Positions 53,353 to 64,000 of a stretch of 64,000 nucleotides of DNA are shown in pieces. Source of the stretch: Ianthella basta. Lineage: Eukaryota; Porifera; Demospongiae; Verongiida; Ianthellidae. Within the stretch, counting starts at the first letter, position 1; every line of letters begins with the position of its first letter. Location of the stretch: NCBI GenBank assembly GCA_964019415.1, contig OZ025887.1, positions 447,501-511,500 on the forward strand, written 5' to 3'. The notes below the pieces were generated by a model. The model saw only the letters and a list, made by a program, of their open reading frames with translations. It was not told the DNA's origin and did no database searches. The translations under genes and the position numbers were made by a program.

Positions 53353-56300
53353 GTAAGAATATTAATATTAGTGTAAAGTCTGTTCATAGGTAAGGCTATT
53401 TAGTAGCATTTGGGCCATGGGAGACTGACTGTTGTAGAGAGGTGACTGCCTTTATACAGTGACTGTAAAATTCTGCATGCTAACTTGAACTTAAAAGAAA
53501 TGAATCAAATGTATATCCTTATTGAAATACATTTTGCATATTAACAATTTAGTGCAGCTATAAACTCTGTATTCAGTGTGTGTAAGGACTCACCTCATCT
53601 GCATAAACTGTGCTGTGCTGTGTGTTTCATCTGTGTCTGAGTGATACGTTTTCTTGATCTTGTGCTGCAGCACGTGCCATGTAAGTGGGACTAGGTCTGT
53701 GGCACATCAGTCCACTTACTATGTAACGGTGTACTACTACCAGGGCTACACAACCAGCTGTGGCTTATGGGGGTGGAGTCGGTGCTACGGAACAAGACAA
53801 CAGTAAGCATTCTTTTGTATTTCATAGCATGACTTGTGAGAGTGAGTTGAGATTGTATGCATGCCAACACCATGGCCACTTCCTAATGCATGCACACAAC
53901 TGCAGTGACAGAAATATCCACTGGTAGCTAATTCATCTGCATACAGATTGCATTTTGTAAATCTTAGTAAAAGCAATCCTATGAAAAGGACGATTTGACT
54001 AGTATGCATGGGTTTAAGAGAATAGTGTAGACCAACAAACATTTCTGGTCTTATTCCTTTATGTTGTCCCCCTACCCAACATATCATATGCTTCTATAGC
54101 TGGTCAGTGACCTGGTACCATACACCATGCAGTACGTTTCCTCTGTGATAATCGCCAATGTATTTGTGGCAATACTTCTAGGTCAAGACAAGCTCCAAGG
54201 TATCGAACTTACTATCAGACGCAATATTACTGCAAGCTTCACTGTTGCTCTGGATACGAACAAGTGGGACAAACCTGTGTTTGTAAGTGCTTCATGTAAT
54301 CATGAGCTATCCACATGTCTCACTCGTGATGTATAAGGTAGTAGTATGAAGTCCAGTGATTCAGAATTTCATTCAAACAAACCCTTCCTGTTTTGCCTAT
54401 CTATACTCTACTATACAAAGCCACACACAATTATACACACACTGACACATGCACCCAGAGAGCATAACAGTTTTATGTCGTAATCGCTTAAGCCCAATTA
54501 TATCCCTTGATTGTTGTCTGTGTGTTAAATAATGGGACCGAAACTGCTGTATCTTCCAGTAGACAGTCACAACATGGTTAACATCATCAATGACTGCCGT
54601 GATGCAATAAGTACAGACATCAATCTGTGGGAAAAGTATTATTAATAAGTAAATTTCAGCTTATCTGATACAGTCTATGAGTGCATTACCTCAAACAGCT
54701 AGGTCTAGGGGAACATGCTAAAATTGAAATCATGAGCAGCTAGTGTAAGACGTTAGCACAGTTGTTTACAGTTTTGTACTTTATGCCACCCTGCAGCTGT
54801 GTGCAATCCACCCTGTGCTAACGGAGGAACATGTGTGGCAACTGACACTTGTGCTTGTCGCGGAGGATGGATGGGAGTCGCATGTGATCAAGGTTAATCA
54901 CCACAACCAATCATCCCAAAGCCAACTTGTGCCAGTGGTATAGCTAGTTCTGGCTGGAATGGTTACAATAACACATGTATTGCACAACCCTGCATGTTGA
55001 CATAATTATTGTGGGCAAGCGGTTGCCAGAGCGATGGTTGTACGTAGCAGGGCCATGTACAGTGTTACACACATGCAGGCTCTCATTCCATTTCACCTTG
55101 TTATTGGTGTTATTCCCAGACAGCACTGAATATGTGTCTCAGCCCATGCACCATTGAATACGTACATTAATATCATGACATAACAGATTGTGTTTCTGTC
55201 GGCCATCTATACCCTCATTGTATATTGTCATGATCCTTTTCAGATGTTAATGAGTGTGCCACTGGTCATGGTGGCTGTGCGCACAGGTGTACCAACACCA
55301 TTGGCTCCTACCGCTGCTCTTGTGATCCTGGGTACAGGCTGGGCAATGAAGGTCGGAGGTGCAATGGTGAATATAGAAACTGAATTGTGTAGCACTTTAA
55401 TTAAGTTGCATACGGTAGCATGTAAGATTGCATGTGCTCTGTCCAGTAATGTTAAGTTATGTAGTGGTTATTATGCAAATAGTAGCTACTGTGGCTGTAC
55501 TGTATGTGAACTGTAGCTACAAATGGACTGTACCTCCAGTGATCTGCCCTGTTCAACAAGCCGCATAGTTCTATTACAGTGAAGCTGCAATGAGAAACTT
55601 CCCAGGTGCATTCAATTTTGAGCTCTTTCCCTTCACTTCTGTACAGATGTTGATGAATGTGCAGAGAACACTGATGGCTGTGAACAGACATGCACAGACA
55701 CTGATGGCTCTTATCAGTGTTCATGTAGAGATGGGTACCGTCTTCGCAGCAATGGGAGAAACTGTGATGGTATGTGTGATGCTGGACTATCAACTAACAT
55801 CAAGCCCAATGCTCTATAGTAAACTGGTTTAGAGAATATAACTAGATCCTGTCTTTGTTCTTATGCAGACATTAATGAGTGTGCTGAGGATGACCATGTT
55901 TGTGCCCACAACTGCCACAACTCTGTTGGAAGTCACTCCTGCAGTTGTAATGCTGGGTACAGGTTGAACCCAGATGGAAGGAACTGCGATGGTGAGTCAT
56001 ATGTGGACATGTCTGCCTATGAGTACAGCTGTCAGCTGGTGGCTTCACTTTGCAGATATTGATGAGTGCACCGAGAACACTGATGGTTGTCAGCACACAT
56101 GCATCAACACAGACGGCTCCTTTCAGTGTTCCTGTAGAGACGGCTTCCGTCTTGGCAATGATGGGAGGAGCTGTGTTGGTAAGTTTGCCACCTCGTGCAT
56201 GGATTCCACTTTGGTCATTGAATTACTCTTGCTTAGGCCTGCCCAAATAATATACACTGCATTTCTATCTTGAGCGAGCGTAATAATTGCATTAATCTCA

Positions 56301-59300
56301 AACATAATATCTCTCTTTGGTACTCGTGCAGATGTTGACGAATGTGCTGAGGATGACCACGTTTGTGCCCACAACTGCCACAACTCTGTTGGGAGTCACT
56401 CCTGCAGCTGTAATGCTGGGTACAGGTTGAACCCAGATGGAAGGAACTGTGATGGTGAGTACTGCGTTTGCAGGAAAGTCTTCACATCTGATCTTATCAG
56501 TCTGTCTATTCCATCCCTAATTTAGACATCAATGAATGTGCTGAAGGCACAGCAGGTTGTAATCAGACATGCACAAACACCCCCGGTAACTACACGTGTG
56601 CCTGTTACCATGGATATGTTCTCAGCAGTGCTAATCGCCACATCTGCCTTGGTGAGTACCTGGTGTGCATTGAATGTCCTTCACTGCAATGAGCAGTGCT
56701 CAAAAGGCTTTGCTTGTTCCATGCAGATGTTGACGAGTGCACCACTGGTAATGGTGGCTGTCAGCACAACTGTAACAACACTGTTGGCTCCTACCACTGC
56801 TACTGTCGTACTGGGTACACAGTGGACAGTGATGGTCGCAACTGTAATGGTAAGTGGTGTAGTGTGAGCTAACTGTGTGGTGTGCAGTGTAGTGCAGTCA
56901 AGTGTTCTGCAGGTTCATAGTTACTGTGGACCATTGCTCTCCTGTTTGAACCTAGATTATGTACTTTCTGCTTTTTTTGCAGATGTTGATGAATGCGCAG
57001 GAAACCGTGGCGGTTGTCAGCAGATATGCACTAACACAGATGGCTCTTTCGTGTGTTCCTGTAGAGATGGGTTCCGTCTTGCCAGTGATGGGAGGAGCTG
57101 TGAAGGTGTGTTGACCAGACAGTAACTATAGACAGATGCAGAACAATACACTAATATATGAGATTAGCACAAGTAAGTATTCTACTGTATATTTACATTA
57201 TTATAAACTCCAATACACAATTCTTGCAATTTTGTCCCATGAATACTTATGCGATGCGTAAGGGTTAATAATTAATTCCTTTTATATGCAGACATTAATG
57301 AGTGTGCCGAGGATGACCGCGTTTGTGCCCACAACTGCCACAACTCTGTTGGGAGTCACTCATGCAGTTGTAATGCTGGCTACAGGTTGAACCCAGATGG
57401 AAGGAACTGTGATGGTAAGCTTAAGAGTTATGGAGTTAAGGTTAGGTCACTCAATAGTATGTCAGTTGTCTGTGATACAGAGTGGTCATATGCTTCTGCT
57501 CAGCTTACAAAGTTAGGCATTTTGAATATTAAGACTTGTGAGGAGATCAAGCAAAACAATGAAATGTTCAACATAAGCTGGAAAGAGGTCTCCTATTTGC
57601 TGTACTAAATGTGGCCGAGACTGACTGAGTCACTCTACTAATGCTTCTTCACAGGATTAGATGATGCTCAAGCTTCCCCCATGCAGGCCTGCCTGCCACG
57701 CCTGGGTTGATCAAAAGAGTATTATTTGTAATTATAGGAATGTCCTGTACTTTAAGCTATCCACTGTCAGATGTATGTACACACGTGAATGTAGACATCT
57801 CTCACCTATTAGCCAGCCCATAGGCCGGAAGATCACAAACTGGCTTCTGGGCCTGGTGACTATAGTCCACTAAAGTGCCCAAATGTGGTGTGTATGGTGT
57901 AATGTTTCCTCGCTATATCACATAACTATTATGTGTTGTATGTTGTTAATCGGTATGTTTTGGGTAAGTGTAACCTGTGCCATGTTGTAACACAGTGACT
58001 GAACACTGACTACTTTACAAGGTCATTTTATGTACACACACAGCACACTGTCTCGCTTGATCATGCAGCAACTCCCTCCTCCTTTGCCTATGCATATCTG
58101 CCTGGCCCTATACGCAGACATCAGTGAGTGTGCAAGTGGCACAGCAGAGTGCAACCAGATCTGTGTCAATACCCAGGGCAACTACACATGTGACTGTCAC
58201 AATGGATACGACCTCCTAACTCCTTACGACCACACCTGTCTTGGTAAGACCTAGTGTCTGTATGCCAATGTACATTACAACAGCATAAGATTTGCTCTCG
58301 CCTATTGACAGACATTGACGAGTGCACCACTGGTAATGGTGGCTGTCAGCACAACTGTAACAACACTGTTGGCTCCTACCACTGCTACTGTCGTACTGGG
58401 TACACACTGGACAGTGATGGCCGCCACTGTAATGGTAAGTGGTGTAGTGTGAGCTAACCGTGTGGTGTGCAGTGTAGTGCAGACAAGTGCTCTGCAGGTT
58501 CATAGTTACTGCAGACCAATGCTCTCTTGTACTGTACATTTGAATACATTTGAAGCTATATTGCTTCTTTCATTCTTTTTGCAGATGTTGACGAATGTGC
58601 AGGGAATAGTGATGGCTGTGAACATACATGTACAAACACTGATGGGTCATTTGAGTGTTCCTGTAGAGATGGGTTCCGTCTTAGCAGTGATGGGAGGAGC
58701 TGTGAAGGTGCGTGTGTCCTCTGTATAATCTACTGAGGGAAGTGTGCATAATTTGTATATACTGGTGTCAATCTCATGGAAACAGATATCAATGAGTGCT
58801 TTGTGGATGCTCATGGGTGTGCCCACAATTGCCACAACACTGAGGGAGCTCACCACTGCAGCTGTGATGAAGGGTACATGTTGAACTCTGATGGAAGGAA
58901 CTGCAACGGTGAGGGTGTTGATCTGATTAGAGTGATTCCCTATAGCTCCTGTGTATACACACATACATACATATGTATGTACAGTATACAGTGTACCCTT
59001 TCTTTTCTACCACTCTACACAGACATTGATGAATGTTCTTTGGGCACACACCTGTGCAACCAGATCTGTGACAACACTCCCGGCAACTACACATGTGACT
59101 GTAACCATGGATACTCCCTTAGTACTGCTAATCAATACACCTGTCACGGTCAGTGTGTACATGTGATGTGTTCATTGTCACTATGGACCTCATTATGACA
59201 TTGACTCTGCATGTCTGTTTTGACAGATATTGACGAGTGCACCACTGGTAACGGTGGCTGTCAACACAACTGTAACAACACTGTTGGCTCCTACCACTGC

Positions 59301-62300
59301 TACTGTCGTACTGGGTACACACAGGACAGTAATGGTCGCAGCTGTAATGGTATGTAAGTGTACACGTCTACACTAGTACAATTAGTCTGACTTGACCATC
59401 TCATTCATTGTAAATCATCTCTTCCTCCCTGTGTATGCTCAGTCCTGTGTCATAGTGTTACTGTACATCCTTTTGCAGATGTTGATGAATGCATGGAAAG
59501 TAATGATACCTGTGAACAAGAGTGTGCAAACACTGATGGGTCATTTGGGTGTTCTTGTAGAGATGGGTTCCGGCTTGGCAGTGATGGGAGGAGCTGTGAT
59601 GGTGAGTGTGTTCTATATTAATGATAAAATAAGTGTATATCCTTTACAGACTACACTGATCTATCAGGCACCAATCCACTCTGCACAAAAATTGTTGTGA
59701 TACATGATCATTCGATATTCATGCAGATATTGATGAGTGTGCTGAGGATGACCACGTTTGTGCCCACAACTGCCACAACTCTGTTGGAAGTCACTCCTGC
59801 AGTTGTAATGCTGGATACAGGTTGAACCCAGATGGGAGGAACTGTGATGGTGAGTCATATGTGGACATGTCTGCCAATGAGTACAGCCGTCAGCTGGTGG
59901 CTTCACTCTGCAGATATTGATGAGTGCACCGAGAACACTGATGGTTGTCAGCAGACGTGCATCAACACAGATGGCTCCTTTCAGTGTTCCTGTAGAGATG
60001 GGTTTCGTCTTGACAGTGACGGGCAGAGCTGTGTTGGTAAGTGGGCTGCTTGAGAGATGTCACAAATTGATTTCACTGTGTGTGTTAATTCAGGAAAAGT
60101 TCATTAATTAATCTGCATTGGTAATGGTCTTCATGTAGACATTAATGAGTGTGCTGAGGATGACCACGTTTGTGCCCACAACTGCCACAACTCTGTTGGA
60201 AGTCACTCCTGCAGTTGTAATGCTGGGTACAGGTTGAATCCAGATGGAAGGAACTGTGATGGTGAGTACAGGGCAAGTGACAGCTGTCTGGTCTGCAAGA
60301 AATACCTTCACATCTGATCGTCCCTGTTCCTTTCATTCTCCTATGCAGACATCAATGAATGTGCTGAAGGCACAGCAGGTTGCAACCAGACATGTATGAA
60401 CACTCCTGGCAACTACACATGTGCCTGTTACCATGGATACACTCTCAGCACTGCTAATCACCACATCTGTCTTGGTGAGTACCTGGTGTGTGTATTGAAT
60501 GTTATTCACTGCAAGAGCAGTACTCTAATAAGGCTTTGCTTACTCTGTACAGATGTTGATGAGTGTACCAGAGATTATGGTGGCTGTGGACACACATGTA
60601 ACAACACCATTGGCTCCTACTACTGCTCCTGTGATCCTGGATACAGACTGGGTGACAACAGGCACAGATGTCACAGTGAGTGAATGTAATGTAGGTAATC
60701 TTAACTCTTTTTAGAGGTTCATTTTCTCTCGTCTTGCCTTGTCTTGTCTCATCTTGTCCCATCTTGTCTCATCTCGTCTCATCTTGCCTCATCTCGTCTC
60801 ATCTTCCTCAACTTACCTCATCTTGCTTCATCTTGCCTCGTCTTGTCTCATCTTGTCTCATCTAGTCTCATCTTGCCTCATCTTGTCTCATCTTGCCTTA
60901 TCTTGTCTCATCTTGCCTCTTCTCATCTCATCTTGTCTCATCCTGTCTCTTCTTGCCTCATCTTGCCTTATCTTGTCTCGTCTTGTCTCAACTTGTACCA
61001 TCTTGCCTCATCTCGTCTCATCTCGTGTAATCTCGTCTCATCTAGTCTCATTCTGTCTCATCTTGCCTCATCTTGCCTCATCTTGTCTCATCTAATCTCA
61101 TCTCGCCTCATCTTGTCTCATCTTGCCTCATCTTGTATCATTTTATCTCATCTTGCCTCATCTTGCTTCGTCTTGTCTCATCTTGTTTCATCTCGTCTCA
61201 TCTTGCCTCATCTTGTCTCATCTTTTCTCATCTCGTCTCATCTCGTCTTATCTTGTCTCATCTTGTCTCATCTTGTTCCATCTAGCCTCATCTCATCTCA
61301 TCTCGTGTCATCTCGTCTCATCTTGTCTCATCCTTTCTCATCTTGCCTTATCTTGCCTCATCTTGTCTCATCTTGTCTCATCTTGCCTCATCTTTTCTTA
61401 TCTTGCCTCATCTTGTCTCATCTTGCCTCCTATTTTCTCATCTTGCCTCATCTTGTCTCATCTTGTCTCATCTTGCCTCATCTTGTCTCATCTTGTCTCA
61501 TCTTGCTTCATCTTGGCTCGTCTTGTCTCATCTTGTCTCATCTAGTCTCATCTTGCCTCATCTTGTCTCATCTTACCTCATCTTGTCTCATCTCGTCTCA
61601 TCATGTCTCATCTTGCCTCAACTTGCCTCGTCTTGCCTCATCTTGTCTCATCTTGCCTCATCTTGTCTCGTCTTGCCTCATCTTACCTCGTCTTGCATCA
61701 TGTCTCATCTTGCCTCATCTCATCTCATCTTGTCTCATCTTGTCTCATCCTTGCTCATCTTGCCTTATCTTGCCTCATCTTGTCTCATCTTGTCTCATCT
61801 TGTCTCAACTTGTCTCATCTTGTTTCATCTTGACTCATCTAGTCTCATCTTGCCTCGTCTTGTCTCATCTTGCCTCATCTTGCCTCGTCTTGTCTCATCT
61901 TGCCTCGTCTTGTCTCATATTGTCTCATCTTGCCTCATCTTGTCTCATTTTGTCTCATCTTGTCTCATCTTGTCTCATCTTGCCTCATTTCGTCTCATCT
62001 TGTCTCATCCTTTCTCTTCTTGCCTCATCTTGCCTCATCTCTTCTCATCTTGTCTCATCTAGTCTCATCTCGTCTCATCTTGTCTCATCTTGCCTCATCT
62101 TGTATCATCTTGTCTCATCTTGCCTCATTTGCCTCGTCTGGTCTCATCTTGTCTCATCTCGTCTCATCTTGCCTCATCTTGTCTCATCTTGCCTCATCTC
62201 ATCTCATCTCGTCTCATCTTGTCTCATCTTGTCTCATCTTGTTCCATCTTGCCTCATCTCGTCTCATCTCGTGTCATCATCTTGTATCATCCTGTCTCAT

Positions 62301-63750
62301 CTTGCCTCATCTTGCCTCATCTTGTATCATCTAGTCTCATCTTGTCTCATCTCGTCTCATCTTGCCTCATCTTTTCTCATCTTGCCTCATCTTGCCTCAT
62401 CTTGTCTCATCCTTCCTCATCTTGTCTCATCCTGTCTCATCTTACCTCATCTTGCCTCATCTTGTCTCATCTTGTCTCATCTTGTTCCATCTTGCCCCAT
62501 CTCGTCTCATCTCGTGTAATCTCGTCTCATCCTGTCTCATCCTGTCTCATCTTGCCTCATCTCGCCTCATCTTGTCTCATCTTGTCTCATCTTGTCTCAT
62601 CTTTTCTCACCTTGTCTCATCTTGTATCATCTTGTCTCATCTTGCCTCATCTTGCCTTGTCTGGTCTTATCTTGTCTCATCTCGTCTCATCTTGCCTCAT
62701 CTCGTCTCATCTTGCCTCATCTCGTCTCATCTCGTCTCATCTTGTCTCATCTTGCCTCATCTTGCCTCATCTTGTCTCATCTTGTCTCATCTTGTTCTAT
62801 CTTGCCTCATCTTGTCTCATCTTACCTCATTTGGTCTCATCTCATCTCACCTTGTCTCATCTAGCCTCATCTTGCCTCATCTTTTCTCATCTTGCCTCAT
62901 CTTGTCTCATCTTGCCTCATCTTGCCTCGTCTTGTCTCATCTTGTCTCATCTTGCCTCATCTTGCCTCGTCTTGTCTCAACTTGCCTCATCTTGCCTTAT
63001 CTTGTCTCATCTTTCCTCATCTTGTGTCATCTTGTCTCATTTTGTCTCATCTTGTCTCATCTTGCCTCATCTCGTCTCATCTTGTCTCATCTAGTCTCTT
63101 CTTGCCTCATCTTGCCTCATCTTGTCTCATCTTGTCTCATCTTGTTCCATCTTGCCTCATCTTGTCTCATCTCGTGTAATCCCGTCTCATCTTGTCTCAT
63201 CCTGTCTCATCTTGCCTCATCTTGTCTCATCTTGTCTCATCTAGTCTCATCTTGTCTCATCTTGTCTCATCTTGCCTCATCTTGCCTCGTCTTGTCTCAT
63301 CTTGTCTCATCTCGTCTCATCTTGTCTCATCTCGTCCCATCTTGCCTCATCTCGTCTCATCTCGTCTCATCTTGTTTTATCTTGCCTCATCTTGCCTCGT
63401 CTCATCTCATCTTGTCTCATCTTGCCTCATCTTGTCTCATCTTGTCTCACCTTGTCTCATCTTGTCCCATCTAATCACATCTTGAGCCTCATGCATATAT
63501 GCATGTGTGGACAATACACCACTGTCTGTTCTGTGTGTAGGGAACATTTATAAGTCAGTGCTCGAGGAAATGCAAGCTTCCATTGTCTTAACAATTATAC
63601 TGTATGCTCTATCCGTTTACATTTTAGATATTGATGAATGTGCAGAAAGTAGTGTTGTCTGTGAGCAGGTGTGCACAGACACTGATGGCTCTTTTCAGTG
63701 TTCCTGTAGAAATGGGTTCCGTCTTGGCAGTAATGGGAGGAGCTGTGATG
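53240..63750 (+). CDS. Gene 3: EMI-EGF-cbEGF protein, paralogue of gene 2 (3' partial)
   Basis: The gene starts at ATG 53240 and runs past the window end. The visible exons are a signal peptide, two EMI exons, one EGF and 22 cbEGF, all in frame. The exon phases and order of the first four exons equal gene 2. The first array is shorter, with one early A-D step fewer and several A-B-C-D blocks fewer before the shared 13-exon block. By homology, further A-B-C-D blocks, a membrane helix and a PPxY tail are expected downstream. Upstream regions are homologous to gene 2, so this is a tandem duplicate at about 26 kb spacing. Confidence 0.87.
53671..54282 (+). CDS. EMI-like module of gene 3 (two exons)
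   Basis: Exons 53671-53802 and 54182-54282 encode [36 protein letters not shown] and [20 protein letters not shown], ending GQTCV. All cysteines of the gene 2 module are kept, but many other residues differ, far more than in the neighbouring EGF exons. The introns 53353-53670, 53803-54181 and 54283-54796 show nothing else. Confidence 0.75.
54797..54892 (+). CDS. EGF exon after the EMI module (gene 3)
   Basis: A 96-nt phase 1-1 exon encodes [20 protein letters not shown] and [11 protein letters not shown], the counterpart of 31212-31307. The donor is GTTAAT, weaker than usual. The next intron 54893-55243 is blank. Confidence 0.88.
55244..57414 (+). CDS. cbEGF array of gene 3, part 1 (9 exons)
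   Basis: Exons and types: 55244-55366 C, 55647-55769 D, 55869-55991 A, 56056-56178 D, 56332-56454 A, 56526-56651 B, 56727-56849 C', 56983-57105 D, 57292-57414 A. The opening C-D-A-D-A equals the start of the gene 2 array (32118-33370). The next intron 57415-58117 (703 bp) is a B'-preceding intron of the long type, with no named feature. Confidence 0.9.
58118..63750 (+). CDS. cbEGF array of gene 3, part 2 (13-exon shared block)
   Basis: Exons and types: 58118-58243 B', 58312-58434 C', 58585-58707 D, 58786-58908 E, 59023-59148 F, 59227-59349 C', 59479-59601 D, 59727-59849 A, 59914-60036 D, 60139-60261 A, 60349-60474 B, 60553-60675 C, 63628-63750 D. The order equals the block in genes 1 and 2. 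The intron between the last two exons holds the 10-bp minisatellite, against about 200 bp in the other genes. The stretch 63751-64000 matches the D-to-A introns 17777-18514 and 44557-45104, so an A exon should follow beyond the window. Confidence 0.9.
60724..63482 (+). repeat. Minisatellite of 10-bp units, about 2.75 kb
   Basis: About 275 tandem copies of a 10-bp unit, consensus TCTCATCTTG, with common variants TCTCATCTCG, CCTCATCTTG and TCTCATCTAG. The + strand is about 80 per cent pyrimidine. The unit lacks stops in all three forward frames, so long open frames (for example 60744-62519, repeating [10 protein letters not shown]) are a by-product. Rare variants such as TTGTTCCATC followed by CTCGTGTAAT recur near 60985, 61270, 62240, 62480 and 63140, showing longer-range duplication within the array. 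It lies in an intron of gene 3. Confidence 0.95.
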
Positions 63751-64000
63751 GTGAGTGAAGTGCCAGAGAGCTGTCAAAAGGTTGATTGAATGTTGTGGCC
63801 TTGGGGTATGTTGTGTATATAAAATACAATTTCACGTACTTTCATCAATCACCACTGACAGTCATCAAAGTATAGTGCTACATAGGTTTTGGTTGTGTGA
63901 GACTGAGCAACCTCCAATATATATGTGATAGACACAAGTCCATGAGTCTGTTTCGTATGCTTATACTATAACTTATACATAGCTATAATGCTTAGTCATT

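Noticed and set aside
60744-62519. Open frame of 591 codons on the + strand
   Set aside because: It is a by-product of a 10-bp tandem repeat without stops in any forward frame. All three frames are open and the peptide is a 10-residue repeat.
60724-63482. Telomere-like or CRISPR-like array
   Set aside because: The unit TCTCATCTTG is not a known telomere repeat, has no spacers and lies inside an intron.

Overview
The window is animal (metazoan) nuclear DNA. Genes are split into many short phase-1 exons with GT/AG introns, the domains are animal extracellular ones (EMI, calcium-binding EGF, IPT/TIG, PA14, FN3, Ig), and the introns carry LINE, Helitron, hAT-like and SINE-like remnants plus microsatellites. 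No vertebrate hallmark is visible. An early-branching marine invertebrate, perhaps a sponge, is my guess, but the sequence alone does not settle the phylum.

Three related genes lie head to tail on the + strand. Gene 1 (before the window start to 24658) is a giant, apparently secreted protein. Its parts in order are an EMI-type EGF exon (present twice), three IPT/TIG domains, a PA14-like region, an FN3-like exon, an Ig domain, an unassigned domain, two FN3 exons, 28 calcium-binding EGF exons, one intronless exon coding about 1,158 residues of no recognised family, and a short C-terminal part ending at a stop with no membrane anchor. Gene 2 (28712-49895) appears complete: signal peptide, EMI-like module, one EGF, 45 cbEGF, a linker, a transmembrane helix and a short acidic tail with a PPAY motif. 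The inferred exons sum to 6,357 nt, an exact 2,119 codons. Gene 3 (53240 to beyond the window end) is a tandem copy of gene 2 with the same signal peptide, EMI and EGF start and at least 22 cbEGF exons.

The cbEGF exons fall into a few sequence types, named here by a core. A is [21 protein letters not shown] is [20 protein letters not shown] (B' has an LLTPYDHTC ending). C is [21 protein letters not shown]' is [21 protein letters not shown] is [21 protein letters not shown] (A-like) is [21 protein letters not shown] (B-like) is [20 protein letters not shown]. The order is built on a repeating A-B-C-D block of four exons, and a 13-exon block B'-C'-D-E-F-C'-D-A-D-A-B-C-D occurs once in each of the three genes. 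Introns are conserved with the exons, so the cluster grew by duplication of multi-exon blocks and looks homogenised by recent exchange.

Between genes 1 and 2 (24659-28711) and between genes 2 and 3 (49896-53239) lie homologous upstream regions about 26 kb apart. Each has a TGACGTCA (CRE-like) palindrome and a probable non-coding first exon. A palindromic pair of Helitron fragments sits only upstream of gene 2. Other notable elements are a LINE with a clear target-site duplication inside a local tandem duplication of gene 1, a hammerhead-ribozyme-like motif in a hairpin element, a hAT-like element holding a perfect 39-bp inverted repeat, and a 2.75-kb minisatellite of 10-bp units in one intron of gene 3.
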